Origin: Heyndrickxia sporothermodurans
GTDB taxonomy: Bacteria; Bacillota; Bacilli; Bacillales; Bacillaceae_C
DNA length: 60,288 nucleotides
NCBI GenBank assembly: GCA_018333075.1
Contig: BORH01000022.1
Span: 1 to 60,288 of the forward strand
Direction of reading: 5' to 3'
Part shown: in pieces, positions 38,156 through 48,224 of the stretch
Numbering within the stretch: the stretch's first letter is position 1
Layout of the letters: every line of letters begins with the position of its first letter
Translations under genes and position numbers: made by a program
The notes under the pieces: generated by a model
What the model was told of the DNA's origin: nothing
The model's database searches: none
What the model saw: only the letters and a program-made list of their open reading frames with translations

Positions 38156-38190
38156 GGAAATGGAGCTACATAAATGTAACTCCATCCACC
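38156..38190 (-). terminator. Terminator of metK
   Basis: On the minus strand, TGGAGTTACAT and ATGTAGCTCCA pair (one mismatch) and are followed by TTTCCTTTT. Confidence 0.65.
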
Positions 38191-38194
38191 ATCA

Positions 38195-39397
38195 TTATTT
38201 ATTTGCTGTCTCTTGGCGTAAGCTTTCAGCTTTATCCGTTCTTTCCCATGGAAGATCGAGATCATGACGACCGAAATGACCATATGCAGCTGTTTGCTTA
38301 TAAATTGGACGACGTAAATCCAGCATTTTAATAATTCCTGCTGGACGTAAATCAAAATGTTTACGCACAGCATCAATTAATACATCTTCTTTCACTTTCC
38401 CTGTTCCAAAGGTATCAATTGAAATTGAAACTGGTTGTGCAACTCCAATAGCATAAGCTAATTGAACTTCACATTTTTCAGCTAAACCAGCAGCAACAAT
38501 ATTTTTTGCAACATATCTTGCTGCATATGCTGCAGATCGGTCAACTTTTGTCGGATCCTTACCAGAGAATGCACCACCGCCATGACGTGCATATCCTCCA
38601 TAAGTATCTACAATAATTTTACGACCGGTTAAACCAGCATCTCCTTGAGGCCCACCAATTACGAAACGACCAGTAGGATTAATGAAATACTTTGTATTTT
38701 CATCAATTAATTCACTAGGTACAACGGGATTAATAACATATTCTTTAACATTACGTTGAATTTGTTCTAAACTGATTTCCGGATGATGTTGTGTAGAAAC
38801 CACAATCGTATCAATTCGAACTGGACGATCATTTTCATCATATTCAACAGTTACTTGGGTTTTAGCATCTGGTCGTAAATAAGGTAATATATCCTCTTTA
38901 CGCACTTCTGAAATTCGGCGAGCAAGTTTGTGCGCTAATGAAATTGGTAAAGGCATTAATTCTTTCGTTTCATTACAAGCAAAGCCAAACATTAATCCTT
39001 GGTCACCAGCACCAATTGCCTCAATTTCCTCTTCAGACATTTGACCTTCACGTGCTTCTAGTGCTTTATCAACACCCATAGCAATATCAGCTGATTGTTC
39101 ATCAATTGACGTTAATACTGCGCATGTTTCAGCATCAAAACCATATTTTGCACGAGTGTAGCCGATATTTTTAATTGTCCCTCGAACAATTTTTGGAATG
39201 TCTACATACGTATTAGTTGTAATTTCACCCGCTACTAGCACTAATCCGGTTGTAACGGAAGTTTCACACGCTACACGAGCATTCGGATCTTTTGCTAAGA
39301 TCGCATCCAAAATGGCATCTGAAATTTGGTCACAAATTTTATCTGGATGTCCTTCTGTTACAGATTCAGATGTGAATAAACGACGATTATTTGTCAA
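38195..39397 (-). CDS. metK: S-adenosylmethionine synthetase
   Basis: Makes SAM from methionine and ATP. It is a 400-residue protein with [15 protein letters not shown] (near residue 12), the ATP motif GAGDQG (near 118) and the P-loop-like segment [19 protein letters not shown] (near 262). The length is normal. The start is TTG (39397) after GGGAGG. It is controlled by an upstream SAM-I riboswitch, so its own product represses it, and its leader is unusually long. Confidence 0.98.
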   Translation of the reverse strand: MTNNRRLFTSESVTEGHPDKICDQISDAILDAILAKDPNARVACETSVTTGLVLVAGEITTNTYVDIPKIVRGTIKNIGYTRAKYGFDAETCAVLTSIDEQSADIAMGVDKALEAREGQMSEEEIEAIGAGDQGLMFGFACNETKELMPLPISLAHKLARRISEVRKEDILPYLRPDAKTQVTVEYDENDRPVRIDTIVVSTQHHPEISLEQIQRNVKEYVINPVVPSELIDENTKYFINPTGRFVIGGPQGDAGLTGRKIIVDTYGGYARHGGGAFSGKDPTKVDRSAAYAARYVAKNIVAAGLAEKCEVQLAYAIGVAQPVSISIDTFGTGKVKEDVLIDAVRKHFDLRPAGIIKMLDLRRPIYKQTAAYGHFGRHDLDLPWERTDKAESLRQETANK

Positions 39398-39654
39398 TTT
39401 TATTCCTCCCTCAAATATTCATACAATCTATTTTAACGCCTCACGGTACTCATTCCCTAATAGTATGAAAAAAACCACGAATTTTATCCTTTTTCAAAAT
39501 TATAAGAAGATAATATGAGGTTAGCTAAAGTGAACGATAATGGATCTAACTAATATGCAGTCCAAAATCAATCATATGCGCTTTGCAATTTATATCCACT
39601 TATATGAAAGATTTAAATTCGCTTCATAGGTTTAGAAAGCGGGTAAATAATAAT
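39398..39654 (-). other. Untranslated stretch between the S-box terminator and metK
   Basis: About 260 bases separate the S-box terminator from the metK start. I see no second structured element, no other promoter of good quality and no gene. The ribosome binding site GGGAGG lies at the metK end. Confidence 0.45.
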
Positions 39655-39887
39655 AAAATAAAACCCTTCCCCATCATATGATTTATGTGAGGAAAGGTTT
39701 ATTACCCGTGCCTTTCACTCTTATCGTTCAAGGTTTGACCTTGCCTCAGGTTGGCACCGTGCATTCTTAATACAAAAAGTTGGTTTCAAAGAAATTAACG
39801 ATCTTTGAATGATCAACTAATTATTAAAGATTGCCGGTTGCTGGGTTTCATTGGGCCTGTCCCTCCACCTGCTCGGGATAAGAGTAT
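39655..39887 (-). promoter_or_regulatory. SAM-I riboswitch (S-box) of metK
   Basis: On the minus strand, P1 strands CTCTTATC (39887) and GATAAGAG (39718) enclose the S-box core: GCAGGTGGAGGGACAGGCCC, then AATGAAACCCAGCAACCGG, and GGTGCCAACCTGAGG in the 3' part. The stem before the latter is long. A terminator (AACCTTTCC..GGAAGGGTT, then TTTTATTTT) occupies 39655-39703. SAM binding stops metK transcription. Confidence 0.95.
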
Positions 39888-39901
39888 CCGTTCAAGGTAA
39901 A

Positions 39902-39930
39902 ATATTACGCAATTTGTCGGACTGTGTCAA
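39902..39930 (-). promoter_or_regulatory. Sigma-A promoter of metK
   Basis: A perfect TTGACA (39925-39930), a 17-base spacer and TAATAT (39902-39907) on the minus strand, ending about 15 bases before the S-box. Confidence 0.85.
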
Positions 39931-40067
39931 CTAGAATTTTATTATTTTTTATGATAAAAATAATAATTATAAAGCTTCCTTATTATATAATACTCAATTA
40001 CCCTAAATCTAAATCTATTGTCTAAACATATATAACTTTTATAATTTTAAAAAATACGTAAATAGTA

Positions 40068-40095
40068 TAGACTATTTACATAATTGTGTTATACT
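40068..40095 (+). promoter_or_regulatory. Candidate sigma-A promoter of pckA
   Basis: TAGACT (40068-40073), a 16-base spacer and TATACT (40090-40095). In B. subtilis pckA is repressed by CcpN during glycolysis; I cannot place its operator with confidence. Confidence 0.45.
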
Positions 40096-40147
40096 AATTA
40101 ACGAATAAACGAAATTTAAATTATTTTAAAAAGGAAGGTTCGTATAA

Positions 40148-41737
40148 ATGAAATCAGTCGCTTTTTCAAATACATTAACAAAAATTTTAGACGGAAGCAA
40201 TGTCCTAACTCAATTAGCTGTACCACAATTAGTTGAAAAAGTATTAAAGCGTGGGGAAGGAATATTAACATCAACAGGTGCTGTTCGTGCTGAGACTGGA
40301 AAATATACTGGACGTTCCCCTAAAGACAAATTTATTGTTGAAGAGGCTTCTACAAAAGATTTCATTGATTGGGGTCATGTAAACCGTCCAATCTCTGAAG
40401 AATCATTTGAAAAATTATATACAAAAGTAGTAAACCATCTCCAAGAACAAAATGAAATTTTCGTTTTTAAAGGATTTGCTGGTGCCGATCAAAAAAATAG
40501 ACTACCAATTCAAGTAGTAAATGAATATGCATGGCACAATTTATTTGCACATCAATTATTTATTCGTCCAACAGAAGAAGAACTTGAAACTCATCAAGCA
40601 GAATTTACAATCCTGTCTGCTCCAAATGTGAAAGCGGATCCAGCAACAGATGGAACAAGTTCAGAAACATTTATTGTTGTTTCATTCGAACGTCGAATCA
40701 TCTTAATAGGTGGTACGGAATACGCTGGGGAAATGAAGAAAAGTATCTTCTCAATAATGAACTACTTACTCCCTAAAAAAGATATTTTATCTATGCATTG
40801 TTCTGCAAATGTTGGGGCTGAAGGTGATGTTGCACTATTTTTTGGTTTATCAGGAACTGGAAAAACAACTTTATCTGCTGATCCAAATCGTCGCTTAATT
40901 GGTGATGATGAACACGGCTGGTCATCTAATGGTGTTTTCAATATCGAAGGTGGCTGCTACGCTAAATGTATTGGTCTTACACGTGAAAAGGAACCGCAAA
41001 TTTTTGATGCCATTCGTTTTGGAGCAGTTTTAGAAAATGTTATGGTGGACGAAATAACAAGAAAACCGTTATATGATGATGCAACATTAACAGAAAATAC
41101 TCGTGCAGCATATCAAATACAGGCTATTGACAATATTATTGAGCCTAGCATTGCTGGTCATCCACAAACGATTGTCTTTTTAACTGCGGATGCTTTTGGA
41201 GTACTACCTCCTATCAGCAAGCTGACTAAAGAACAAGCAATGTATCATTTTCTAAGCGGATATACGTCAAAATTAGCTGGAACTGAACGTGGAGTCACTT
41301 CTCCACAAGCTACCTTCTCCACTTGCTTTGGATCACCATTCCTTCCACTACCAGCAACTGTTTATGCAGAAATGCTGGGGAAAAAAATTGATGAACATGG
41401 TGTTCAAGTCTTCCTTGTGAACACTGGCTGGACTGGTGGAGAATACGGTGTAGGAACCCGTATGAAATTAAGTTATACTAGAGCAATGGTTCAAGCTGCT
41501 ATAGAAGGCGAGCTTACAAATGTAGAAACGAAGCAAGATGATATTTTTGGTCTACACATTCCAATGCATGTACCTGGTGTACCAGATGAAGTATTAATAC
41601 CGAATAGAACTTGGGATAATCAGAAAGCATACACTGAGAAAGCATTAGAACTTGCTACTAAATTTAAAGACAACTTCAAAAAATTCGCTAACCTTTCTGA
41701 AGAGCTTGAAGAGCTTGGCGGTCCAATTTTAAAATAA
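40148..41737 (+). CDS. pckA: Phosphoenolpyruvate carboxykinase (ATP)
   Basis: The gluconeogenic enzyme that converts oxaloacetate and ATP to phosphoenolpyruvate. It is 529 residues long. The kinase-1a P-loop is [17 protein letters not shown] (near residue 240), followed by the metal-binding GDDEHGW (near 260). RSPKDKF near 58 and GPLL-like positions also fit. The length is normal. AAGGAAGG lies upstream of the ATG. It diverges from metK across a 750-base region that holds the metK leader. Confidence 0.97.
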   Translation: MKSVAFSNTLTKILDGSNVLTQLAVPQLVEKVLKRGEGILTSTGAVRAETGKYTGRSPKDKFIVEEASTKDFIDWGHVNRPISEESFEKLYTKVVNHLQEQNEIFVFKGFAGADQKNRLPIQVVNEYAWHNLFAHQLFIRPTEEELETHQAEFTILSAPNVKADPATDGTSSETFIVVSFERRIILIGGTEYAGEMKKSIFSIMNYLLPKKDILSMHCSANVGAEGDVALFFGLSGTGKTTLSADPNRRLIGDDEHGWSSNGVFNIEGGCYAKCIGLTREKEPQIFDAIRFGAVLENVMVDEITRKPLYDDATLTENTRAAYQIQAIDNIIEPSIAGHPQTIVFLTADAFGVLPPISKLTKEQAMYHFLSGYTSKLAGTERGVTSPQATFSTCFGSPFLPLPATVYAEMLGKKIDEHGVQVFLVNTGWTGGEYGVGTRMKLSYTRAMVQAAIEGELTNVETKQDDIFGLHIPMHVPGVPDEVLIPNRTWDNQKAYTEKALELATKFKDNFKKFANLSEELEELGGPILK

Positions 41738-41751
41738 TATTTTAAAAAACT

Positions 41752-41788
41752 AATGAGGTTCATGATTAAACATGAACCTCATTTTTAT
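41752..41788. terminator. Terminator of pckA (and convergent esterase gene)
   Basis: AATGAGGTTCATG and CATGAACCTCATT pair perfectly (13 bp) around ATTAAA and are followed by TTTTATAT. Confidence 0.85.
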
Positions 41789-41806
41789 ATGCTATGTATG
41801 AAATGA

Positions 41807-42580
41807 TTAATATCTTTTTATTGGTAGTCTTTTCAAAACGTCTTGTATAGTCTCATCCCAATAGCTCCATACATGATCCCCTTTTCCAAAATTAGCCATT
41901 AATGGTATATCGGTATCTTGGCATTTCTTCATAAAATTAATATTGTGCTCATATAAACTATCCTGTTCCCCACAATATTGGAATAATAACGGTATCTTTT
42001 GATTTGATTTGCCTATCCTTTCTAGAAGAAATAATAAGTCGTTTCCAGAACCTTGTATATTTTCATCCCCAAATACAAGGTATGCTGTACGATTCATAGG
42101 ATGCTCCACTAATTTCTCAACATCCTCTTTCCATTTTACAATATCCAACACACCAGAAAGACTTACAGCTGCTGCAAATCTTTCTGGATAATGAAGAGCC
42201 CATTTAAAAGCTCCATAACCACCCATTGACAATCCTGCAACAAAATTATCCTCCCTTTCATCGGATAGAGGAAAAAAGCTCCTAGCAACAAAAGGTAGCT
42301 CATCAGTTAGATATGTCCAATATTTATGTCCATATTTCATATCAGCATAAAAGCTTCGATCTACACTTGGAATCACTACTGCTATCTCCAAATCATTAAC
42401 ATAACGTTCCAATGAGGTTTTTCTAAGCCAATTTGTATGATTATCACTTAAGCCGTGAAGCAAAAAAAGTGTAGGATATTTATTCCCGTCTTTATTTCTT
42501 TTTGGTTCTGGGAGAATTACTTGTAACGTTGTATGTAACTCTAATACCTCAGAGAAGAAATCACACTGAATTAATGCCAC
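41807..42580 (-). CDS. Tributyrin/acetyl esterase family hydrolase (EstA-like)
   Basis: An alpha/beta hydrolase of about 257 residues, similar to the esterase D/tributyrin esterase group (ALIQCDFFSEVLELHTTLQVILPEP start). The oxyanion loop FLLHGLSDNHTNW (near residue 45), nucleophile AGLSMGGYGAFK (Ser near 121), Asp in QYCGEQDSLYE and His in GKGDHVWSYWD (near 243) are visible. The start is most likely GTG (42580): the upstream extension would include the ytmB terminator. The substrate in vivo is unknown. Confidence 0.83.
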   Translation of the reverse strand: MALIQCDFFSEVLELHTTLQVILPEPKRNKDGNKYPTLFLLHGLSDNHTNWLRKTSLERYVNDLEIAVVIPSVDRSFYADMKYGHKYWTYLTDELPFVARSFFPLSDEREDNFVAGLSMGGYGAFKWALHYPERFAAAVSLSGVLDIVKWKEDVEKLVEHPMNRTAYLVFGDENIQGSGNDLLFLLERIGKSNQKIPLLFQYCGEQDSLYEHNINFMKKCQDTDIPLMANFGKGDHVWSYWDETIQDVLKRLPIKRY

Positions 42581-42689
42581 GATATCACTCTTTTCTTTTG
42601 GGTAATAATAAACAATATTCCACATTTTTTCACATTTCCCTTCCAAAATGAAAAAGTTTTCAAAGCGGATATTCATTCTACTTAACATA

Positions 42690-42727
42690 CAAAAAAACAA
42701 GATGAATATATTCTTCATCTTGTTTGA
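42690..42727 (-). terminator. Terminator of ytmB
   Basis: On the minus strand, AAACAAGATGAA and TTCATCTTGTTT pair (12 bp), followed by TTTT. It lies just after ytmB, upstream of the esterase gene. Confidence 0.8.
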
Positions 42728-42748
42728 GAAATTAGGTCAATAGAAGAT

Positions 42749-42994
42749 CTAATTTATAGTGTTTAATGAAATAAGCTGATACATTATTTTAGTTTTTCCT
42801 TGTTCCCATTCTAATTTCTTTATTACCGCTGTTCCAGTTGTTTCACTTTCCTTCGTTCTTCGAATATCGAGTGGAATATCGAGTGGATATAAACGATATT
42901 GATCTTTTTCTAATACAAATAAATTTTCTTCTATTCGTTTTTCATTCCCTTTTGTAACGATCATAGTATTCAGTTCTAATGGCATTCCCATCAT
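42749..42994 (-). CDS. ytmB: DUF2584 protein YtmB
   Basis: An 81-residue beta-rich cytosolic protein (MPLELNTMIVTKGNEKRIEENLFVLEKDQYRLYPLDIPLDIRR...). It is recognised as YtmB by length, sequence style and position next to ytmA. The function is unknown. GAGGAG precedes the start. A terminator follows. Confidence 0.8.
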   Translation of the reverse strand: MMGMPLELNTMIVTKGNEKRIEENLFVLEKDQYRLYPLDIPLDIRRTKESETTGTAVIKKLEWEQGKTKIMYQLISLNTIN

Positions 42995-43153
42995 GCATTC
43001 TCCTCTTTCATGCTTTTTTATTCTTCTTTATCAAAATTAGCTAATTCAAGTCTTTAAATTTCTTTAAAATTCACAGCAAAAAATAGTAGTTTTTTAGAAT
43101 ATTCACTTAGAATAAATGCTTCAAAGCGACTCTTTTTTATTTTACCATTCTTA

Positions 43154-43939
43154 TTACCTTTTTTTCATCCATGAACATAAGTCAGTAACAATTTGTCTGT
43201 TGATTGCTGGAGGAAAATAATGTGTATATCCAGAAAAATACCAAGTCTCCACTTGCTTTTCTAGTACTTGTAATCTTTCTTCTAATCTTATTGAATGCTC
43301 AATGGAAACATTCCGATCTTTCTCTCCATGAATGATTAACACAGGTTGATTTATCTTTTCCAATGAAAACAATGGCGTACGTTCATTGTACCTATCAGGG
43401 TATTTATTAGGGGTTCCACCTATAACTCGTTTTAGCATTCTCCTTAAATCTTTTCTCTCATTATACGTTAAAATCATATCCGAAACCCCACCCCATGTAA
43501 CGATAGATTTGGCATCGGATCGATTAATTGCCGTATGTAATGCCATTACACCACCTCGTGAAAATCCAAAAATATGAATCCGTTTATTTTTTACACGTGG
43601 ATGTTGTTTTAATAAATCAAAAGCCGTATATGCGTCTACTCGATCGTCTCCTGCGAAATCCTCATTTCCCTCTCCCCCTTGATTTCCACGATAAAATGGG
43701 GCGAACACAATAAAGCCTTCCGCTGCAAACTGGCCGATTCTTGCAGGCCTTACCATTCCCACACTTTTAATTCCACCACGTAAATAAAGAAATCCATCAA
43801 AGCTTCCTTGCCTCTTCGGTTCGGCTAATAATCCCTTAATTTTTAAACCATCTGACAAATAAGTAATCATAAACATTTTTACATTTGGATTAGGTGAAGG
43901 AAATGGATATTTTTTATAAATTGAAACGAGTTGATTCAT
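43154..43939 (-). CDS. ytmA: Alpha/beta hydrolase YtmA (prolyl oligopeptidase-like)
   Basis: A 261-residue serine hydrolase. FLYLRGGIKSVG (oxyanion region), the nucleophile in IHIFGFSRGGVMALH (near residue 126), Asp in LIIHGEKDRNVSIE (near 205) and His in SGYTHYFPPA (near 242) give a full triad. This resembles the peptidase S9 family without the beta-propeller. The substrate is unknown. GGAGTG lies upstream of the ATG. It is separate from ytmB by about 160 bases without a clear terminator, so the two may be cotranscribed. Confidence 0.85.
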   Translation of the reverse strand: MNQLVSIYKKYPFPSPNPNVKMFMITYLSDGLKIKGLLAEPKRQGSFDGFLYLRGGIKSVGMVRPARIGQFAAEGFIVFAPFYRGNQGGEGNEDFAGDDRVDAYTAFDLLKQHPRVKNKRIHIFGFSRGGVMALHTAINRSDAKSIVTWGGVSDMILTYNERKDLRRMLKRVIGGTPNKYPDRYNERTPLFSLEKINQPVLIIHGEKDRNVSIEHSIRLEERLQVLEKQVETWYFSGYTHYFPPAINRQIVTDLCSWMKKR

Positions 43940-44096
43940 TCTTACACTCCATTAACATAAATATTTATATTATTGTTTTTTAATTCAACAACTTAAGTAA
44001 TAGGACCTAGTATTTTTTATATAGGCATTCACACATTTTTTCATTCCTCATACGATATTTTATCAGATGTAGTAACCAAAAGGAGGATTATGGGTT

Positions 44097-45098
44097 ATGA
44101 AAAAATGGATTAAAATTAGCTTTTCACTCTCTATCTTATTCATACTTATATTTTCACTTGGAGCATGCTCTAAAACGGAATCACTGAAAAAAGTTCGAGT
44201 TGCAGAGGTAACACGTTCAGTCTTTTACACCCCTCAATATGTAGCAATAAAAAAAGGATTCTTTAAAGATGAGGGCTTAGACATTGATTTAAAAACTACT
44301 GCGGGTGGAGATAAAACGATGACTACGTTATTATCCAATGGTGCAGATGTCGCATTAGTTGGTTCTGAAACCTCCATTTATGTGCATGCACAAGGCGCTG
44401 AGGATCCAGTTATTAACTTCGCTCAGCTTACACGTACTGATGGCACTTTTCTCGTATCAAGAAAAAAAATAAACAATTTTTCTTGGGATCAATTGAAAGG
44501 TACTACCTTCCTTGGACAGAGAAAGGGTGGAATGCCACAAATGGTAGGAGAGTATGTTTTGAATGCGCACGGTATTGATCCCCATAAGGACTTAAACTTA
44601 ATTCAAAATATTGATTTCGCCAATGTAGCAAATGCATTTGCATCTGGAACAGGTGATTTCGTCCAACTGTTTGAACCTACTGCTTCCGTTTTTGAGAAAG
44701 AAGGAAAAGGTCATATAGTTGCATCTTTCGGCGAAGAATCCGGAAATGTTCCATATACAGATTATATGGCGAAGCAGAGCTACATTAAAGAAAATAAAGA
44801 AACTCTCGAGAAATTTGTCCGTGCCATTCAAAAGGCAGCAAAATGGATAGAAGAAAACGAACCGAAAGTGGTTGCAAAAGTTGTTCAACCATACTTTGAA
44901 AATGTTGATTTAGATATTTTAGCATCATCAATAAATCGTTATCAAAAGCAAGGTTCATTTGGTACGGATTTAATATTAAGCAAAGATGGATGGAAACATC
45001 TCCAAGATATTATGGAAAAGGCAGGAGAGTTACCTAAAAGAGTAGATTATGAAACATTAGTTAATACTTCTATCGCTAAAAAAGCTATAAATAAATAA
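44097..45098 (+). CDS. ytlA: ABC transporter substrate-binding lipoprotein YtlA (NMT1/SsuA type)
   Basis: A 333-residue lipoprotein. The signal peptide ends in LGACSK (lipobox Cys near residue 24). The mature part has the NMT1/THI5-like fold with VFYTPQYVAIKKGFFKDEGLDIDL near 40, ADVALVGSET near 82 and YTDYMAKQSYI. This group binds small aromatic or sulfonate-like compounds; the B. subtilis ytl importer's ligand is unassigned to my knowledge. AAAGGAGGATT lies upstream. It is the first gene of ytlA-ytlC-ytlD. No known thiamine riboswitch is visible upstream. Confidence 0.88.
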   Translation: MKKWIKISFSLSILFILIFSLGACSKTESLKKVRVAEVTRSVFYTPQYVAIKKGFFKDEGLDIDLKTTAGGDKTMTTLLSNGADVALVGSETSIYVHAQGAEDPVINFAQLTRTDGTFLVSRKKINNFSWDQLKGTTFLGQRKGGMPQMVGEYVLNAHGIDPHKDLNLIQNIDFANVANAFASGTGDFVQLFEPTASVFEKEGKGHIVASFGEESGNVPYTDYMAKQSYIKENKETLEKFVRAIQKAAKWIEENEPKVVAKVVQPYFENVDLDILASSINRYQKQGSFGTDLILSKDGWKHLQDIMEKAGELPKRVDYETLVNTSIAKKAINK

Positions 45099-45111
45099 AG
45101 GAGGTCAAATA

Positions 45112-45885
45112 ATGAGCTTCCTCACTGTAGAAAATGTTCATCATAGTTACTTTTCCCCCAAAACTGTAACGACCGCTTTACAAAATATAAATTTTGACTT
45201 GGAGGAAGGAGAATTTATTTCCTTAGTCGGCCCTAGTGGTTGTGGAAAAACAACTATGCTTTCCATACTATCCGGCCTCATTTCACCTACTGAAGGAAAG
45301 GTACAAATTGACGGGCAAGCACCAAATTCTCGAAACTCGTCAATTGGTTATATGCTTCAACAAGATTACTTATTTCCTTGGAAGACGATTGAAGAAAATA
45401 TTCTATTAGGCTTAAAGCTCCAAAATCAATTAACTGATAATCGAATTTCTAAAACACTTGAATTACTAAAAGAAATTGGTTTAGAAGGTGTTGAGAAGCA
45501 ATATCCAAGGCAATTGTCAGGAGGTATGCGCCAAAGGGCTGCACTTGTTCGTACTTTAGCGATCAATCCCAAAATATTATTATTAGATGAGCCATTTTCA
45601 GCTTTAGATTATCAAACAAAATTAAAACTCGAAGATCTAGTCTTCGAAACACTTAAATCCTATCGAAAAACAGCTGTTTTAGTCACCCACGATATTGGAG
45701 AGGCCATTTCAATGAGTGATCGAATACTATTATTTGCCGCTAAACCAGGAAGGCTCCATAAAATATTTAAGGTTCCAGAGGAATTGAGAACTATTCGCCC
45801 CTTTGATGTACGAAGTAAAGAAACCTATTCAATATTATTCCAAAAAGTATGGAAGGAGTTGGAGTCCCTTGAATTTGACGGATAA
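45112..45885 (+). CDS. ytlC: ABC transporter ATP-binding protein YtlC
   Basis: A 257-residue ATPase. Walker A is GPSGCGKTT (near residue 42), the signature is [10 protein letters not shown] (near 138), Walker B is [12 protein letters not shown] (near 158) and the switch His is in LVTHDIGEA (near 190). Sequence and context match the nitrate/sulfonate/taurine-type importer group. AAAGGAGG lies upstream of the ATG. It overlaps the ytlD start by 17 bases. Confidence 0.93.
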   Translation: MSFLTVENVHHSYFSPKTVTTALQNINFDLEEGEFISLVGPSGCGKTTMLSILSGLISPTEGKVQIDGQAPNSRNSSIGYMLQQDYLFPWKTIEENILLGLKLQNQLTDNRISKTLELLKEIGLEGVEKQYPRQLSGGMRQRAALVRTLAINPKILLLDEPFSALDYQTKLKLEDLVFETLKSYRKTAVLVTHDIGEAISMSDRILLFAAKPGRLHKIFKVPEELRTIRPFDVRSKETYSILFQKVWKELESLEFDG

Positions 45886-46675
45886 TACCAAACACTTTCA
45901 TCAAAAATACCTTCAAAACATAAAAAAAGAAAAACGATGGATTCTTTTAATTCAAATCATTATTTTACTTGCCTTTTTCTCGCTATGGGAGTTAGCTAGC
46001 AGATTCCATTGGATAGATCCACTTATCTTTAGTTCTCCTTCTAAAATATGGAGACTGTTTGTTAGTAAGCTCCAAGATGGTAGTCTTTATTTGCATACAG
46101 GTGTTACCGTTTATGAAACAATTCTTGGCTTTATACTCGGCACTCTATTTGGAGCCATTCTCGCAGCCATTCTTTGGTGGTCTCCAAAGCTATCAAAAAT
46201 TCTCGATCCATATCTCGTTATTTTTAATGCCATGCCAAAGGTAGCTTTTGGTCCAATGCTCATTGTTATTTTTGGCACAGGTTTAAATTCCAGTATTGCA
46301 ATGGGGATTATCATCTCCATTATAGTTACCACCATTGTCATTTACACCGCATTTCGCGAAGTTGATCCAAACTATATTAAGGTTTTAAAGACCTTTGGGG
46401 CATCGAGATCCCAAACGTTTAAAGAAGTCATTCTACCTGCGACATTTCCAACTATCATTTCAACATTAAAAGTGAATGTTGGATTATCATGGGTAGGTGT
46501 TATTGTAGGGGAATATTTAGTGGCCTCAAAAGGATTGGGATATTTAATTATATATGGGTTTCAAGTCTTTAATTTCACTTTAGTTATGCTTTCATTAATG
46601 GTGGTTGCTGTGATTGCAACAATTATGTATCAATTAGTGGATTTATTAGAAAAAAAATTAATAAAAAATGATTAA
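45869..46675 (+). CDS. ytlD: ABC transporter permease YtlD
   Basis: A 268-residue inner-membrane protein with six hydrophobic segments. The family coupling motif (EAA loop) lies near residue 180: [19 protein letters not shown], then P. The start is probably TTG (45869) with GGAG and AAGGAG just upstream, inside the end of ytlC. A longer frame beginning 66 bases earlier would overlap ytlC by 83 bases and lacks a site. Completes an importer with ytlA and ytlC. Confidence 0.88.
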   Translation: MNLTDNTKHFHQKYLQNIKKEKRWILLIQIIILLAFFSLWELASRFHWIDPLIFSSPSKIWRLFVSKLQDGSLYLHTGVTVYETILGFILGTLFGAILAAILWWSPKLSKILDPYLVIFNAMPKVAFGPMLIVIFGTGLNSSIAMGIIISIIVTTIVIYTAFREVDPNYIKVLKTFGASRSQTFKEVILPATFPTIISTLKVNVGLSWVGVIVGEYLVASKGLGYLIIYGFQVFNFTLVMLSLMVVAVIATIMYQLVDLLEKKLIKND

Positions 46676-46683
46676 TCAGATTC

Positions 46684-46716
46684 AGATGTCGACCTTTCCG
46701 TGGTTGACATTTTCTA
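46684..46716 (+). terminator. Terminator of ytlA-ytlC-ytlD
   Basis: ATGTCGACC (46686-46694) pairs with GGTTGACAT (46702-46710, one G-U) around a 7-nt loop and is followed by TTTCT. Confidence 0.75.
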
Positions 46717-47015
46717 TGTTTCTGAAAAAATTTTTAAAACATTAAAAATTAAGGTAGGTATTTACTCCTGCACAAGATGCAGTATTTCGATATTCCACTT
46801 TCTTTAAATTACCTAACGAATCCTAGTGTTATAAACAATAATTCACTAAAATGAAATGGTGAAATTTCTTTATAACCATTTGATAAATTCGCATTTCCAA
46901 ATACCTACACATCTCCTACTTTTTTACCATTTATTAATTTTTAGCCATTTTACGAAACCTTTGCTGACGGATTACGTACATATAAGTGAAAATAAAAAGG
47001 AGTGATTGTAGATTT
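46717..47015. other. AT-rich intergenic stretch before the 280-aa lipoprotein gene
   Basis: I see no gene. A 10-bp inverted repeat (GTAGGTATTT near 46755 and AAATACCTAC near 46897) is about 130 bases apart; any role is unknown. The RBS of the downstream gene lies at the right end. Confidence 0.4.
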
Positions 47016-47858
47016 ATGAAAAAGATTTTATTCAGCTTAGTTTCGATCTTATTTGTATTCAGCCTTGCAGCTTGTAATCAAAAGGCTGATCCAGTCGATT
47101 CTAAAACAAAAGACAAAAAAGGACTAACATTACAAGAAGTATTTGAAAAAACAACCGATGCATCAAAGAACATTAAAAGCCTTCATGCAGATATGAAGCT
47201 TAAACAAACGATGAACATTCCTGGACAATCCGAACCTATGGATACTAATTCAAATATAAATGTAGATATGGTTTTGAATCCAATTACTATGCATCAAAAA
47301 ATGAAAATGGAAGTTCAAGGCGGCGGTCAAAATCAAGCAATTGATATGGAAGCCTATTTAGCAAAAGAAGGTTTCTTTTTATTTGAGTCCACTTCAAAAC
47401 AATGGATGAAAATGCCTGAAGAACTTTCTAAACAAGTTATACAAATGCCGGAACAACAAGCAAATCCTGCTGAACAGCTTAAACAATTAAAACAATTTTC
47501 TGATGACTTTTCATTTAAACAAAATGACACTCAATACATTTTAAATTTAAAAGCATCTGGTGAGAAATACGATCAATTTTTAAAAGATAATGCAAAGCAA
47601 TTACTTCCAGATCAATTTAAACAATCAGAAGAACTGTTCAATAATATTTCATTTAAAAATGTTAAATACGAAATTTTTATCGATAAGAAAACATTTAACA
47701 TTCAAGAACTTAATTTAACTCAAGAAATGGATATGAAAATAGAAAGTAATAATATGAGCATTAAGCAAGTTATGAACAGTAAATACTCAGATTACAACAA
47801 ACTAACAAAAATCACAGTTCCAAAAGACGTTTTAGATAATGCGCAAGAAATGAAATAA
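47016..47858 (+). CDS. DUF6612-type lipoprotein
   Basis: A 280-residue lipoprotein; the signal peptide (MKKILFSLVSILFVFSLAAC) ends in the lipobox LAAC. The mature domain is a LolA/LppX-like half-barrel pattern with alternating strands, such as KSLHADMKLKQTMNI, VDMVLNPITMHQKMKMEV and YEIFIDKKTFNIQELNLTQ. Such folds bind lipids or hydrophobic ligands; the ligand is unknown. AAAGGAGTG precedes the ATG at 47016; an earlier start at 46986 lacks a signal-peptide-like N-terminus. I name DUF6612 from memory of similar proteins. Confidence 0.75.
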   Translation: MKKILFSLVSILFVFSLAACNQKADPVDSKTKDKKGLTLQEVFEKTTDASKNIKSLHADMKLKQTMNIPGQSEPMDTNSNINVDMVLNPITMHQKMKMEVQGGGQNQAIDMEAYLAKEGFFLFESTSKQWMKMPEELSKQVIQMPEQQANPAEQLKQLKQFSDDFSFKQNDTQYILNLKASGEKYDQFLKDNAKQLLPDQFKQSEELFNNISFKNVKYEIFIDKKTFNIQELNLTQEMDMKIESNNMSIKQVMNSKYSDYNKLTKITVPKDVLDNAQEMK

Positions 47859-47861
47859 AAA

Positions 47862-47895
47862 AACAAACACCCAGCAAATTTGCTGGGTGTTCATT
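47862..47895. terminator. Bidirectional terminator
   Basis: AACACCCAGCA and TGCTGGGTGTT pair perfectly around AATT between two convergent genes. Confidence 0.85.
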
Positions 47896-48224
47896 TATTC
47901 AGAAGTAAAGTCCTTTAATATACCAATCTTATCAATATGCTCTTTTGCTTCCTTGTCTCCTAATTCATAAATCATACGATAAACCTCTAACATATGTTTA
48001 TCATAGTCGTCATTCGGACGATCATGATGATATTCAACTATCGGAATATGCGCTCTTAAAAATCCAGCCCACTCAACATCATAATTGGCATCAAAAATTT
48101 GTCTTAACTTGGTAATTTCATCATCAGTAGCTTCAATTGTAAAATTCCAAGGAGAATCTGTAGAGCTTCTTGAAATTTCTCCACTACCTATATCTATGTA
48201 GTACGTCTTTTTTGAATCATCCAT
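47895..48224 (-). CDS. Uncharacterised acidic protein (109 aa)
   Basis: The sequence MDDSKKTYYIDIGSGEISRSS, then FTIEATDDEITKLRQIFDANYDVEW, FRAH-like IPIVEYHHDRP and a helical end, gives a small acidic cytosolic protein. The His-rich HHDRPNDDYDKHM part is notable but not a known metal motif to me. AGGAGTG lies 6 bases before the ATG at 48224. I recognise it as conserved in Bacillaceae but cannot assign a function. Confidence 0.7.
   Translation of the reverse strand: MDDSKKTYYIDIGSGEISRSSTDSPWNFTIEATDDEITKLRQIFDANYDVEWAGFLRAHIPIVEYHHDRPNDDYDKHMLEVYRMIYELGDKEAKEHIDKIGILKDFTSE

Noticed and set aside
38101-38376. Minus-strand 91-codon frame at the end of metK
   Set aside because: Out-of-frame shadow of metK that extends over the metK terminator.
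43940-44096. A possible thiamine (TPP) riboswitch before ytlA
   Set aside because: The CUGAGA and ACCUGAUCUGGAUAAUGCCAGCG-type elements are not present, so the ligand of this importer remains open.
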